A stretch of DNA of 64,000 nucleotides from Actinocorallia sp. API 0066 (GCF_020991275.1 NZ_JAJLQY010000011.1:124001-188000), one strand, 5' to 3'. Shown: positions 22,858-32,245, counted from the stretch's first letter. Numbers and translations: made by a program. Notes: generated from the sequence alone by a model not told the origin.

Positions 22858-24257
22858 TGCCGTACGAGACCATCGGGGGTGCGTACGAGCTCGCTTCACG
22901 GCTGGGTCATTCAGCCGCAGCCATCAAGGCCATAGCCGACCAACGGACCTTCTATGTTCCGGCAGAGCCGCTTCAGGACGTGGAAATGATCCGTGAGCGG
23001 ATTAGGCCGCGGACAGACTTCGCCGTTCCGCCTGCGGCAGATCGGCTTAGCGCAGCGTTGGCGATCGATGGTTCACACGTGGTCGAACAGGTGCGAGACG
23101 GGCTGCCTTCGGTCATGTACGGATTCGCCCAGGCTGCTGCCGCCTATGTAGACCTCGATGTTCTTGAATCACAGCGAGCAGAGAGGTTCGTCGACCCGTA
23201 CGCGATCGAACGTGCGATCAACACCGCTCTCGTGACGCTCGATCTGCCAGTCGCTGGTGCGTACACGCGTCCTGGCGTCGACATCGTGACCTCGTGGCGA
23301 GAGTCAATAGACCTCCTGTTCCGCCAGAAGAAGATCGATGTCAACCGCTTGGATCAGCCGTTGCTTGACCTGCTCTTCCTTCTCCACGGTGGTCCCGGTC
23401 TGCCAGCAGTTACTGTGCCAGTCAATTGCCCGAGCACGGATTGTAGTAAGGACGTGCCCGTCCCGCCGGCAGGCGCCGATTGCTCCGTGTGCGGCGAGCA
23501 CCTCTTTCCTACTGACGTGCTTCGTATCCATGAAGAGGTCGGCGAAGAGGGTGCGAATCAGTCTGCTCTCGGACGCCTGATGTCTGTGATTGAGCTGCTG
23601 GTCCTGGTCGGGTTGTCCACGCTGCTGTGGGAGCAGTCACGCCAGAGAGCCCTGCGTACAACGCTGTTCATCGTCGATGGCCCCCTCGCAGTGTTCGGAA
23701 CGCCGGCGAAGCTACGAGGACGAGCGCTCGACTACTTCCAGGCTATGGGCAGTACCACTCCTGCGGTCGCCCCGTATGTTTGTGGGATTGAGAAGTCTGG
23801 GGTATTGGTCGACTATGCGCGCCAGCTAGCGCGTCACGACCTTCTTAGCCCTGGCGACCTTTTGGTATGTGATGAGCAAATCATCTCTCGTGTTGTCAAC
23901 GCCAACAACGCTCGCGCCTACGGCAAGGAAACCTACTGGGGTCGTAAATTCGTGTACCGTGCGCTCGATGGACGGGTCGTCGTTCCAACGGTTCCACCAC
24001 CGACTGGCGCGCCATACGATGCTAACGGCGGCAAAGCGGACCCTCGCGACTATCCAACACTATCGGCAATTCTCGATGTAATCGATCGCACAGGCTCATC
24101 GATGTACGTCGATGGCATCATCCCGGTCGCGGCCGCACATGGCAGGGCAGCGTTTCCGATCGGAGTTGGCACCGACGTGCTTCGCCTGGTGGCTACCAAG
24201 CGGCTAGGCCTCGACTCTCCTGGACAGCAACCGAATCAGGTACGGTCTACCCCATGA
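22857..24257 (+). CDS. nurA: NurA-domain nuclease with zinc-finger insert
   Basis: 466 residues, starting on the ATG that overlaps the herA stop. The NurA fold is indicated by a first acidic strand LAIDGSHVVEQV (metal-binding Asp), a second TTLFIVDGPLAVFG, then VCGIEKSGVLVDYA and GKETYWGRKFVYR near the end. NurA is a 5'-3' exonuclease and endonuclease acting with HerA. About residues 190-215 hold four cysteines (CPSTDC and CSVC) that can bind zinc, an insert I do not know from archaeal NurA. The TGA overlaps the ATG of the methyltransferase gene (ATGA), so the three are one translational unit. Confidence 0.8.
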   Translation: MPYETIGGAYELASRLGHSAAAIKAIADQRTFYVPAEPLQDVEMIRERIRPRTDFAVPPAADRLSAALAIDGSHVVEQVRDGLPSVMYGFAQAAAAYVDLDVLESQRAERFVDPYAIERAINTALVTLDLPVAGAYTRPGVDIVTSWRESIDLLFRQKKIDVNRLDQPLLDLLFLLHGGPGLPAVTVPVNCPSTDCSKDVPVPPAGADCSVCGEHLFPTDVLRIHEEVGEEGANQSALGRLMSVIELLVLVGLSTLLWEQSRQRALRTTLFIVDGPLAVFGTPAKLRGRALDYFQAMGSTTPAVAPYVCGIEKSGVLVDYARQLARHDLLSPGDLLVCDEQIISRVVNANNARAYGKETYWGRKFVYRALDGRVVVPTVPPPTGAPYDANGGKADPRDYPTLSAILDVIDRTGSSMYVDGIIPVAAAHGRAAFPIGVGTDVLRLVATKRLGLDSPGQQPNQVRSTP

Positions 24258-25459
24258 TACAAAGTGCTGAGGTGGCGACGGCTGGTCCTGCGCGTGCCAT
24301 CCATGAGACTACGCCTACCATCCCGACACATATTCATGAGAACGCCAGGCAACTCGTCTCTCCACTCGGTGCAATCGAGCATCCCCTTGCATCCGGCAGA
24401 TTTCAGTCGCCGCTTAGGTATCCAGGGGCGAAGTCCTCTCTCGCCCCAGTAATTGCCCGAATCTTGGATTCCGCGAAGAAATCGCGTGCTGTCCCAGAGA
24501 TCAACCTACTCGTTGAGCCGTTCGCTGGCGGGGCATCAGCTTCTTTGCGCCTCGTCGGCCAAGGGATTGTTGATCGGGTATTGCTCGCCGATGTTGATCC
24601 GCTCGTGACTGCTTTTTGGCAAGTCGCGGCTGCCGACACAGAAGTTTTTATTGACCGAATGCATGATGAGTGGGCCAGATACGTGAGACCAGGCGGTGCG
24701 ACTGGTGTTGAGCGATGGGACTATTGGCGCTCCTGGACGCCTGCTCGGAACGCGAAACCCTCCACGGTTCGACTTGGCTTGGCGATGCAATGCCTATTTC
24801 TTAATCGGACTACATTCTCGGGCATCCTGCACGGGAAGGCTGGACCGATTGGTGGACGTCAGCAGAAGAGTCCATACGGGATTGGATGCCGGTGGAACCC
24901 AGAATCAATTGATGGGCGACTCCGATATGTTGGCCATCTGTATAGGACCGGTCGGATAGTTGATGTATGGCATAAGGACTGGAAGCAAACCCTTGTTGAT
25001 GTGCCCGAGTACTATCCGCAGTTGATTCCGTCTCGCGTCGTTGCCTACCTTGACCCTCCGTACCTAGAGAAGGCGTCCCATCTATACCGCACTTCTTTCG
25101 ATCCGAGCGGCGGCTATGGCGGTGATGGTCTAGGCAAGTCGAGGCCAAACGACTACATGCTTCATATGCAGCTATCCACTTATCTGCGTACCAAAGCCCA
25201 ATTTCGCTGGCTTCTCAGCTACGATAATAACCCGCTACTGACAAGTGATCCGTGGCTGTATGCGCATTCTCGCATGACACCAAGCACCGAAGACCGTGAA
25301 ATGCTCGGTGTAAGCTCCTGGACGCTTAGCAAGCGCCTGGTGAAGACGCGCTACACAGCTAGCGGCAAGACAGGTAAGCGCGATGCAGATGAGCTCCTCA
25401 TTACAACGCTTCCACCTTCTACGGTCCCGACAGATAGCCAGCTACGTGTCCTGACCTAG
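24254..25459 (+). CDS. DNA adenine methyltransferase, D12/Dam class
   Basis: 401 residues. It methylates adenine N6 in DNA. Motifs: PLRYPGAKSSLAPVI (the D12 opening, cofactor binding), LLVEPFAGGASASLRL (motif I), the target-recognition middle (CLFLNRTTFSGILHGKAG), and VAYLDPPYLEKASHLY with the catalytic DPPY. It is longer at the N-terminus by about 50 residues than typical Dam. Being coupled to herA and nurA, it most likely marks self DNA while HerA-NurA attacks unmarked DNA; that role is inference. No conventional restriction endonuclease gene is found nearby. Confidence 0.88.
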   Translation: MIQSAEVATAGPARAIHETTPTIPTHIHENARQLVSPLGAIEHPLASGRFQSPLRYPGAKSSLAPVIARILDSAKKSRAVPEINLLVEPFAGGASASLRLVGQGIVDRVLLADVDPLVTAFWQVAAADTEVFIDRMHDEWARYVRPGGATGVERWDYWRSWTPARNAKPSTVRLGLAMQCLFLNRTTFSGILHGKAGPIGGRQQKSPYGIGCRWNPESIDGRLRYVGHLYRTGRIVDVWHKDWKQTLVDVPEYYPQLIPSRVVAYLDPPYLEKASHLYRTSFDPSGGYGGDGLGKSRPNDYMLHMQLSTYLRTKAQFRWLLSYDNNPLLTSDPWLYAHSRMTPSTEDREMLGVSSWTLSKRLVKTRYTASGKTGKRDADELLITTLPPSTVPTDSQLRVLT

Positions 25460-25502
25460 TGGCTCGTCTGCCAACGTTGCTGGGGGTTTGATCTAGGCGG
25501 GT

Positions 25503-26545
25503 GTGCTCGGCAGCCTTGTCTCAGGCTCGTTCTGGGAGGGGGTCGTGGGGCGTAGACCCGAGGTGTTCGTGCGGGCGTTGTCGATGGAGGAGGGCCGCCG
25601 GTTGCAGTGGATCACCAGGACGGCGAAGGACCCGGTGAAACTGCGGCGGGCGATCGTCGTGCTGATGTCCGCTCAAGGCCAGCGGGCCTCCGCCATCAAG
25701 TCGTTGATGCAGGTCAGTGACGACTACGTCCGGTCAGTGGTGCATGCATTCAATGAGCGGGGGTTCGACGCGTTGGACCCAAAATGGAGCGGGGGTCGGC
25801 CGAGGAGGATCGGTGAGTGGGTGCGTGAGCGCATCTGCCTGATCGCCCGGACGACCCCCGCCGAATGGGGAATCACCGGCTTTTGACCTGGAGCCTGGCC
25901 AAGCTCGCCGCCCACGTGGAGAACGTCGGCCTCGTCACCTCGCTGAGCCGCACGCATCTGGCCCGGATCCTGAAGGCCGGCGGGGTGTCGTGGCAGACCA
26001 CCACGACGTGGAAGAGCTCGAACGATCCGGACTTCATCGCCAAGATGCACGCCGTTCTGGCCCTCTACGACGCCCCGCCGCAGGGCGGGCGGGTGATCTG
26101 CGTGGACGAGTTCGGGCCCCTCAATCTGATGCCCCGCAAGGGCAAAACCTGGCGGCCGAGGGCGCATCGGGCCCGGGTGCGCGCCACGTTCAACCGCAAC
26201 GACGGCGTCCGGCACATGCTCGGCGCCCTCGACCTGGCGACCGGCCGCCTCCACTACCGGATCCGGCACCGCAAACGGTGGCAGGAGTTCCTGTCCTTCC
26301 TCAAGAGCCTGCGCGCACGATGGCCCGGCCAGCGCCTGCACGCCATCTGCGATAACTACTCGCCGCACAAACACCCCCACGTCAGGGCGTGGGCCGCTGA
26401 CAACGACGTCGACCTGGTGTTCCTGCCGACCTACGGCTCCTGGCTGAACTGGATCGAATCCGAGTTCGCCGCCCTGCGCCACTTCGCACTCAACGGCACC
26501 GACCACCACAGCCACACCGAGCAGAACACCACGATCGTTCCCTGA
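25503..26545 (+). pseudogene. IS630-family transposase, frameshifted and 3'-truncated
   Basis: Two overlapping frames make one transposase. The first (25503-25886) has the helix-turn-helix part MEEGRRLQWITRTAKDPVKL ... GRPRRIGEWVRERI and ends ITGF-stop. The second (from about 25880) continues LLTWSLAKLAAHV, then the DDE domain with VICVDEFGPLNL, ICDNYSPHKHPHV and LNWIESEFAALRHFAL. The junction CTTTTGA could be a programmed -1 slip, as in many IS630 elements, or decay. The protein ends early at EQNTTIVP, lacking the usual 50-60 residue end (RYIRWRN...). It separates the methyltransferase from the ParB-like gene. Terminal inverted repeats were not found by eye. Confidence 0.75.
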
Positions 26546-26725
26546 AAGCAGAGTCGGGACAGCTCGGACCAGGTCCCAGGCGAGCCCGTCGCTCAGGCGC
26601 GACAGCTGGTCTCCAGGGCAGCCCAAACAACATCACGGAAGATCGAGCCTAATCCAGTCGCAGGTTTGAGCTTCTCACGTTACTGTTATTCGGCAACAGG
26701 GTGGTGCTGACCTCAGGAGGACCTC

Positions 26726-28255
26726 ATGGCGGATCGGCCGTTGCATGAGAGGCCACGGGAAATTGCTGTGTCAAAGCTCCTTCTTGACCAGAGTAATCCC
26801 CGCCTGGGCGCCGTTCAGCCGAACCAGAGGTCGACCGAGATCGAATTGGCGAAGCTGCTTGACAACCAGCTCTTTGAGCTAGCCAATGACGTTGTGAAAT
26901 TCGGTATGGATCCGAGTGTTCTACTGATTGCAGTTCCCGCTGAGGGATCGCCGGGAAAGTATCGAATTCTCGAAGGTAATCGCCGTCTTCTGACGGTCAA
27001 GGCCCTTACGAAGCCGAAGATTCTCGCTGAGGCGTTGGCGCCAGCCCGCTATAAGCGACTCGTAAACCTTTCAGAGCGATTCCATGTAGACCCTATTCGA
27101 CGGCTGCGCTGTATCGTGTTTGAACTGGAAGAAGACGCCGACCACTGGATCGAGCTGCGTCACACCGGCGAAAATGGTGGCGCCGGCCTCGTTGGCTGGG
27201 ACTCCAATGAAAAGGCTCGATGGAAGAGCCGGCGTGGGGGCCTGGCCAAGCGCACGCCTGCTGGTCAGGTGATCGACTTTGTCGATCACTTTTGCCCGCC
27301 GAATAGCGGTGATGCCAGAAGAATATTCTCAACCGTTCAGCGAATCGTATCGTCGGTGCATGTGCGAAAGCACTTGGGAATCCACACGAAGTCCGGCGTT
27401 GTGTACTCATATTTCCCTGCCACGGAAGTGCTCAAGAGCCTTTCGAAAGTGGTCATAGACCTGCGTACCGGGGTCATTAAGGTCACCGACGTTTATCATG
27501 CTACTCAGCGTGATTCCTATATCAACGGGTTCGGTCGGGACGATCTTCCGAATCCTGAAACTAGGCTCGATGAACCGGTGATCCTCGTCGATCTGATTGT
27601 TACTTCAGCTCCTTCCTCGGATTATAGAGCGGAGGAGGAAGGTCACGCGAGTGACGAGCACGGTGTTCCCATCCCTCGAAGCGAAGCTGCTCCAGAGGCG
27701 GCCGATCCTGCTGATGCGGGCGCTGCATCCGTCGCTACAATGTCAGCAGATGCTACTCCGGGGGTAACGCTTGCTCCGCCCACTGGTGCATCGAGAAGTA
27801 GGGTGAAGGTCAGGGGTGATAGGACGACGCTCATCCCCGCTGCGTGTGCTCTGTGGATTCCGCAGGCTCGAATTAACGCGATCTATAACGAGCTTTGCAG
27901 AATCAGCGTGGACAACTTTAGTAATGCGTGCGGCGTGAGTCTCAGGGTCTTTGTTGAGCTGACTGTCGACCATCACATATCCCTCAATGGCATCATGTCG
28001 GAGAGTGAGCGTAACAGCTCACCTTTGGCGAAGAGGATGAAGAAGCTCGCGGAGTTCTTGCGAGCGGCTGGACATATTGATATGCAGTTGGAGAGGGCAA
28101 TTATTAAAATCGCCGATGGTGTCGGGATGTTCAGCGCCTCGACGACCACGTTCAATCAGTACGTCCATAACGGCTACGTCTTCCCGCATCCGAGCGAGCT
28201 CAGGCTTGCCTGGGATGAGCTCGAACCATTCATGTTGGCGTTGTGGAAGAAGTAG
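26726..28255 (+). CDS. ParB/sulfiredoxin-like domain protein
   Basis: 509 residues; AGGAGG five bases before the ATG. The N-terminal domain is ParB/Srx-like: EIAVSKLLLDQSNPRL (first strand), FGMDPSVLLIAV and the box YRILEGNRRLLTVKAL, which corresponds to the ParB GxRR motif. The middle contains GRDDLPNPETRL, then a disordered Ala/Pro/Glu linker (about residues 300-365), then a helical C-terminal domain (IPQARINAIYNELCRISVDN, RVFVELTVDHHIS). ParB-like proteins with this layout occur in defence loci as DNA-binding or nuclease/NTPase factors. It is on the same strand as the herA operon but behind the IS630 remnant, so it may be a fourth member. Confidence 0.75.
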   Translation: MADRPLHERPREIAVSKLLLDQSNPRLGAVQPNQRSTEIELAKLLDNQLFELANDVVKFGMDPSVLLIAVPAEGSPGKYRILEGNRRLLTVKALTKPKILAEALAPARYKRLVNLSERFHVDPIRRLRCIVFELEEDADHWIELRHTGENGGAGLVGWDSNEKARWKSRRGGLAKRTPAGQVIDFVDHFCPPNSGDARRIFSTVQRIVSSVHVRKHLGIHTKSGVVYSYFPATEVLKSLSKVVIDLRTGVIKVTDVYHATQRDSYINGFGRDDLPNPETRLDEPVILVDLIVTSAPSSDYRAEEEGHASDEHGVPIPRSEAAPEAADPADAGAASVATMSADATPGVTLAPPTGASRSRVKVRGDRTTLIPAACALWIPQARINAIYNELCRISVDNFSNACGVSLRVFVELTVDHHISLNGIMSESERNSSPLAKRMKKLAEFLRAAGHIDMQLERAIIKIADGVGMFSASTTTFNQYVHNGYVFPHPSELRLAWDELEPFMLALWKK

Positions 28256-28755
28256 TAGTTATCCCGGATTGTAAATCTGACGAGATTGCGGCCGAATCCG
28301 ATATTCTGGGCAGTTTGCTAGAATCTCTGGCTTTGCTTGGCGTCGGACTGTTTCGCTGAGACGGAGGCGAGGAGGTCGCCGCGGCGAAGCTGACTCAGCA
28401 GCAGAGGCAGGCTCGGGCGCTCGCGCTGGCACGGCGGGAGGCACTCGACTGGGAGGAGATGGATCGATGCACCTGAGAGCAGCTTGATCTCTGGAAACGT
28501 GGAGGCGAAGTACCTCCCGGGTGAAAGCCTGAGGCTAACCGGCTGGCCGAGACACCGTCGGGGATCAGCCACGCGTCGGCCGCAGTGAGGACAGAGAAGG
28601 GGTTCGTCGGCTGAAAGCTTGCTGGTCGCATTCCGCACGTCATAGGCATGGGCCACCACGACGTCGGCGTTGAGGTTGGAGGCCAGCCCGTCGCCTCGAT
28701 GACCGACGCCAGCGTCGCTCCGTTTTGTCGGTAGTGCCCGCCATACTTAGAGACG
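28256..28755. other. 500-bp gap with possible coding debris
   Basis: No intact gene. On the reverse strand, LSADEPLLCPHCGRRVADPR (about 28540-28610) reads like part of a zinc-ribbon protein, and upstream in another frame KYGGHYRQNGATLASVIEAT (about 28680-28750) looks coding-like; the two would need a frameshift. The promoter of the following two-gene unit must also lie here. Confidence 0.3.
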
Positions 28756-29433
28756 GTGCGTTGGCGGAACAGGATAGCCGATCGGCTTCTCGCGGGCGTG
28801 CTCGCCAAAGAGCTGCATGATCGGAGCAAGTTGAACGACGACCTGGAATCGGAGCCCAGCCGTGATCCGTACCTGCTCGCGCAGGTACGTGAAGCGTTTG
28901 GGAGAGTCGTTTACAGCCACAAGACACATGAGAAGCAGGCTGACATCTGCTTTGGGAAGCATCGATGGCAGCAGAGAGTCCTCATCGCCCTCACGGCGAT
29001 TAGCTCTGGCACCTTCTTGGCAGCAGTGATCGGCTTGCTCGGCCGCGGTGTACCGACCAACCTCGTGACCTCGTTCATTGCGCTCCTGGTGAGCTGGATG
29101 AGCCTCGGTGCGAGGACTTTCAAGTTCGAGGAGGAGTCCGAGGCTCACCGCGGTATAGCTTCTCAGCTGTGGGATGTCAGGGAGTCCTACATCTCTCTCA
29201 TCGCCGACCTGATGTCCGGCGCCATGTCAGATGCCGATGGTCGAGAGCGCCGCGACGAGCTCCAGCAGGCCACGCTCGACGCTTACGCCGGAGCACCCCG
29301 AACAAGTCGGAAAGCATACGAGCGGGCCAGCGAGGGACTACAGCGCGACGAAGAGATGACGTTCACCTCCCGTGAGATCGATCTCTTCCTCCCCGAGACG
29401 CTCAGGCCCGGCGCCGGCGAGGGCCGATCATGA
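28756..29433 (+). CDS. SLATT-domain membrane protein, probable CBASS effector
   Basis: 225 residues from a GTG. A helical N-terminus (KELHDRSKLNDDLESE) is followed by SHKTHEKQADICFGKHRWQQ, two transmembrane segments (VLIALTAISSGTFLAAVIGLL and VTSFIALLVSWMSLGA) and a helical C-terminus with AHRGIASQLWDVRESYISLI. This is the SLATT layout: two membrane helices plus a conserved C-terminal helix, predicted to form pores when a nucleotide signal is sensed. The stop overlaps the ATG of the CD-NTase gene (ATGA), the usual arrangement for a two-gene CBASS with membrane effector. Confidence 0.85.
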   Translation: MRWRNRIADRLLAGVLAKELHDRSKLNDDLESEPSRDPYLLAQVREAFGRVVYSHKTHEKQADICFGKHRWQQRVLIALTAISSGTFLAAVIGLLGRGVPTNLVTSFIALLVSWMSLGARTFKFEEESEAHRGIASQLWDVRESYISLIADLMSGAMSDADGRERRDELQQATLDAYAGAPRTSRKAYERASEGLQRDEEMTFTSREIDLFLPETLRPGAGEGRS

Positions 29434-30722
29434 AGACCTCGGAGATCTTTGACGCTTTGCTCGACAGTCTTAAGGTCGGCGACGCCGCAGCAGCGGTCGC
29501 CACCCGCAGGGACGAGATCGCCAAGGCGCTGAACAAGGACTTTCGCTCAAAGGTCGGCTGCACCGACTACAGGCTCATGGTGGGCTCATTCGGTCGCCAC
29601 ACCGCTATCAAGGGCGTGTCCGACCTAGATATGATCTTCGTCCTGCCTCCCGGGATCCGCTCCGCATACAGCAGTGAGACGGGTCCGCGACGGGTGCTCG
29701 AGCGCGTCCGGGACGCCCTCAAATCCCGGTATCCGCACACCGACATTCGCATTGACCAGTGCGTCGTGCGGGTGCAATTCACCAGCAACGCCTTCAAGTT
29801 CGAGATCCAGCCAGCGTTCGAGAACAGCGACGGCAGCTTCGACTACCCCGACACGGTAGCCAAGGGTTGGAAGGTAACCAAACCGCGCAAAGAGATCAAA
29901 GCGACCAAGGAGTGCAACGACCGCACCTCGACGAACATGCGTCACTTGGCGCGAATGGTACGGGCGTGGAAGAACTCGAACGGAGTGAACATCGGCGGCC
30001 TCCTCATCGATACGCTGGTATACCGGTTCTTCGCGCAGACCGATGAGTATGACTCGGCTGGGACCGGTTCGTTCGGCTCCTTGGCCCGTGACTTCTTCGA
30101 GTTTCTCAAGGACGAGCCCAACAAGGACTATTATCTCGCCCTGGGCAGCAGCCAACGTGTGACGGTGAAGGCGCGCTTCCAGCCGAAAGCCAAGAAGGCG
30201 TATAGCCGGTGCTTCGAGGCGATTGCGGATGAGGGCACGGCCGCCGCGAATAAGAAGTGGCGCGAAGTCTTCGGGACGCCTGTTCCGCTGGCCGTCACCG
30301 AAGCGTCCAAGGCGTTCACGAACACCGAGCAGTTCATTGAGGACCGGTATCCAGTCGACATCATGGAGTCGGTCACCATCGACTGCGAGGTGACGCAGAA
30401 CGGTTGGAGACCGACCCAGCTGCGCGAGATGCTGTGCACCGGGGCACCGCTCAGGTCAGATAGGAAGCTGAAGTTCATCGTCACCGAGTGCAGCGTTCCA
30501 CAGCCTTACGAACTGAAGTGGAAGGTGCTCAACCGCGGTCCAGAGGCTGAGCGCCGGAACATGATCCGCGGCCAGATCGTCGACTCGAACAAGCCGAACG
30601 CCCGGGCGGAACACTCCGATTTCAGAGGCGAGCACGTCGTGGAGTGTTACGTCGTCAAGGATGGTGTAGTCGTCGCCCGGGATCGCATCGACGTGCCGAT
30701 CAGCGGTACTAGCGGCACATAG
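29430..30722 (+). CDS. CD-NTase (SMODS) with C-terminal AGS-C sensor domain
   Basis: 430 residues. The nucleotidyltransferase core is GSFGRHTAIKGVSDLDMIFV (the GS motif and the metal-binding DxD), followed by FEIQPAFENSDGSFDYPD with the third acidic/strand element. The C-terminal domain (SVPQPYELKWKVLNRGPEAE, RRNMIRGQIVD, HVVECYVVKDGVVVARD) matches the adenylyl/guanylyl-and-SMODS C-terminal sensor (AGS-C). Such enzymes make cyclic oligonucleotides on phage infection; the fused AGS-C domain and the SLATT partner suggest a short CBASS in which sensing may be in the synthase. The exact nucleotide cannot be told. No ubiquitin-like or HORMA accessory genes are present. Confidence 0.88.
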   Translation: MKTSEIFDALLDSLKVGDAAAAVATRRDEIAKALNKDFRSKVGCTDYRLMVGSFGRHTAIKGVSDLDMIFVLPPGIRSAYSSETGPRRVLERVRDALKSRYPHTDIRIDQCVVRVQFTSNAFKFEIQPAFENSDGSFDYPDTVAKGWKVTKPRKEIKATKECNDRTSTNMRHLARMVRAWKNSNGVNIGGLLIDTLVYRFFAQTDEYDSAGTGSFGSLARDFFEFLKDEPNKDYYLALGSSQRVTVKARFQPKAKKAYSRCFEAIADEGTAAANKKWREVFGTPVPLAVTEASKAFTNTEQFIEDRYPVDIMESVTIDCEVTQNGWRPTQLREMLCTGAPLRSDRKLKFIVTECSVPQPYELKWKVLNRGPEAERRNMIRGQIVDSNKPNARAEHSDFRGEHVVECYVVKDGVVVARDRIDVPISGTSGT

Positions 30723-31215
30723 CACTCGCCCCTCCTTGGCCGTCGATGACCCGCTCTCACCCGCAGTCCGCGTATGGGTCAAAGCTGGCCTGCATGGTAG
30801 CGCTGGGGCCTCGCTACCTGGTCGAGCCAAATTTGTGTGCCGTATTCGGCTCGACTGGTGGTCGAGTAGTGGTTGGAGTCGCGATCAAGCTGGTATGACC
30901 GAGTTCTGCCCTGGTCGGGGGTGTACAGGTGGTGGTGATCGGGTTGGCTGTACATCTGTCGGGATGGCTGGCGCTCTACAGCCAGAAGCCCGACTGCGGC
31001 ATCCGCCCAACGACGAGGCCGCCGTCCGCCGGAAAAGCGAGACTCCTGCAATTCCGTTAGAGCTGAACGTTGCTGGGGCGCGCCCTCGGTCTCCAGCCTC
31101 GAAAGGGATCGTTCGCTGGGTTTCTACCTGTCTGGGGTCGTTGGTCGCCAGTCCATCGGCTTCGTGATCGGCTGCTCGGAATTGGGAGTAGGTCCGCACC
31201 AGTGAGCCTTTTCCA
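30723..31215. other. Gap after the CBASS unit
   Basis: 490 bp without a convincing gene on either strand. Frames are open but have no ribosome sites and no recognisable protein. It separates the CD-NTase gene from the tail of the decayed IS5-type transposase. Confidence 0.5.
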
Positions 31216-31990
31216 TCATGTGTGAGCTGAGGCTTCGCGGTTCTGAAGGACGCTGATGGCCTTGGCGAGGTGGCCGGCGCGGAAGGGGCAGCGGCGGAGC
31301 TTGGTGAGGATTCTCCAGGACTTGAGTTGCGTGTTCGCGTGTTCGTCGGGTCCACGGAGCTTGGTGTGAGCATGGTTGGCCTGTTTCTGCGAAGCGGGCT
31401 TGTTCTTGTCCTTGTACGGGGTCGAGATCGCTGGGTCGGCTCCGACGTAGCCCTTGTCGGCCAGGACGATCAGCCCGCACGCGGCGAGCGCCCTGATGAT
31501 GCCCCAGTTCCGGGCCGCCTTCAGGTCGTGGATCGAACCCGGCACCGCACCGGACACCCATACGATCTGACCGTCCGGACCTGCGATAACCTGCAAGTTC
31601 ACGCCGGGCGTCTTGTGCTTCCCCTGAGAAGAATGGCCGATCAGCTCGCATCCGGTCGATCGCGATGAGCGTCCCGTCCGGGATCAGATGACCCAGCCCG
31701 TCCCGCCGCGCACGGGCGAGGGTCTGTCCGAGCTTCGGCGAACGCGCCGACAGCCACCCCACGACCTCGTTCACCTACCGCCAAGCGGTCGTCGTCCCCA
31801 CCCCGAAACCCGACCCGAGCTGCGCGAACGTCTCTCCCTTCTTCAAGTACGCGAGCGTCATCAACGTCTGCTGCCCCGCCGCGAGAACACGACCCTTGCT
31901 GCCCAGTTTCACCCGTTCCCGACGCACCAGCCCGGTCAGGTAGTTCAGGGTCGAACGCGACAACGGCAGCGAACAACGATAGAAAAGCAC
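31216..31990 (-). pseudogene. IS5-family transposase, inactivated
   Basis: From a GTG at 31990: VLFYRCSLPLSRSTLNYLTG, then KLGSKGRVLAAGQQTLMTLA and FAQLGSGFGVGTTTAWR. An in-frame TAG at 31772-31774 replaces the expected Tyr codon, after which NEVVGWLSARSPKL and PDGTLIAIDRM continue in frame. At about 31621-31624 an extra base (GGGG) shifts the frame, and the DDE domain resumes as NLQVIAGPDGQIVWVSGAVP, LADKGYVGADP and ANTQLKSWRIL. Two lesions, so inactive; it lies about 250 bp inside attR. The first 320 bases beyond the tail hold nothing else. Confidence 0.8.
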
Positions 31991-32145
31991 GCGAAGCCTC
32001 TGGTGGGGGTGAGGCGGAGGTAAGAGTCCACCCCTCCTACCAGCGGCTTCTTCACTTCCCGGCCGCGCCACACCACCCGCGACCATGCCGTGATCATCAG
32101 CCTCGAAGAGACTGATGAAAAAGGCTCAGTGCCGACGGATGGCCG

Positions 32146-32169
32146 GTTGTAGTTCTGGTTGCAGTTCAT
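32146..32169. promoter_or_regulatory. Possible integrase arm-type sites near attR
   Basis: GTTGTAGTT (32146-32154) and GGTTGCAGTTCAT (32157-32169) resemble the GTTGCAGTT pair at 2774-2797 beside attL. Both sets lie about 60-80 bp inside the att repeats. The functional link is inferred from position and likeness only. The remainder of 31991-32245 is featureless. Confidence 0.4.
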
Positions 32170-32245
32170 GGGTGTTCGGCGCGGTCCACGAGGGTGTAGC
32201 GGGGCAGGTCAGGATGGGTGTGGATCTTCTTGGACGGGGCTGGTG

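Noticed and set aside
28318-28829. Zinc-ribbon-like protein on the reverse strand
   Set aside because: The suggestive pieces lie in two frames, no ribosome site or full domain is seen, and it could be chance; kept only as possible debris.
30736-31167. Rightward 143-codon frame after the CD-NTase gene
   Set aside because: No ribosome site, no recognisable fold, and composition like non-coding GC-rich sequence.
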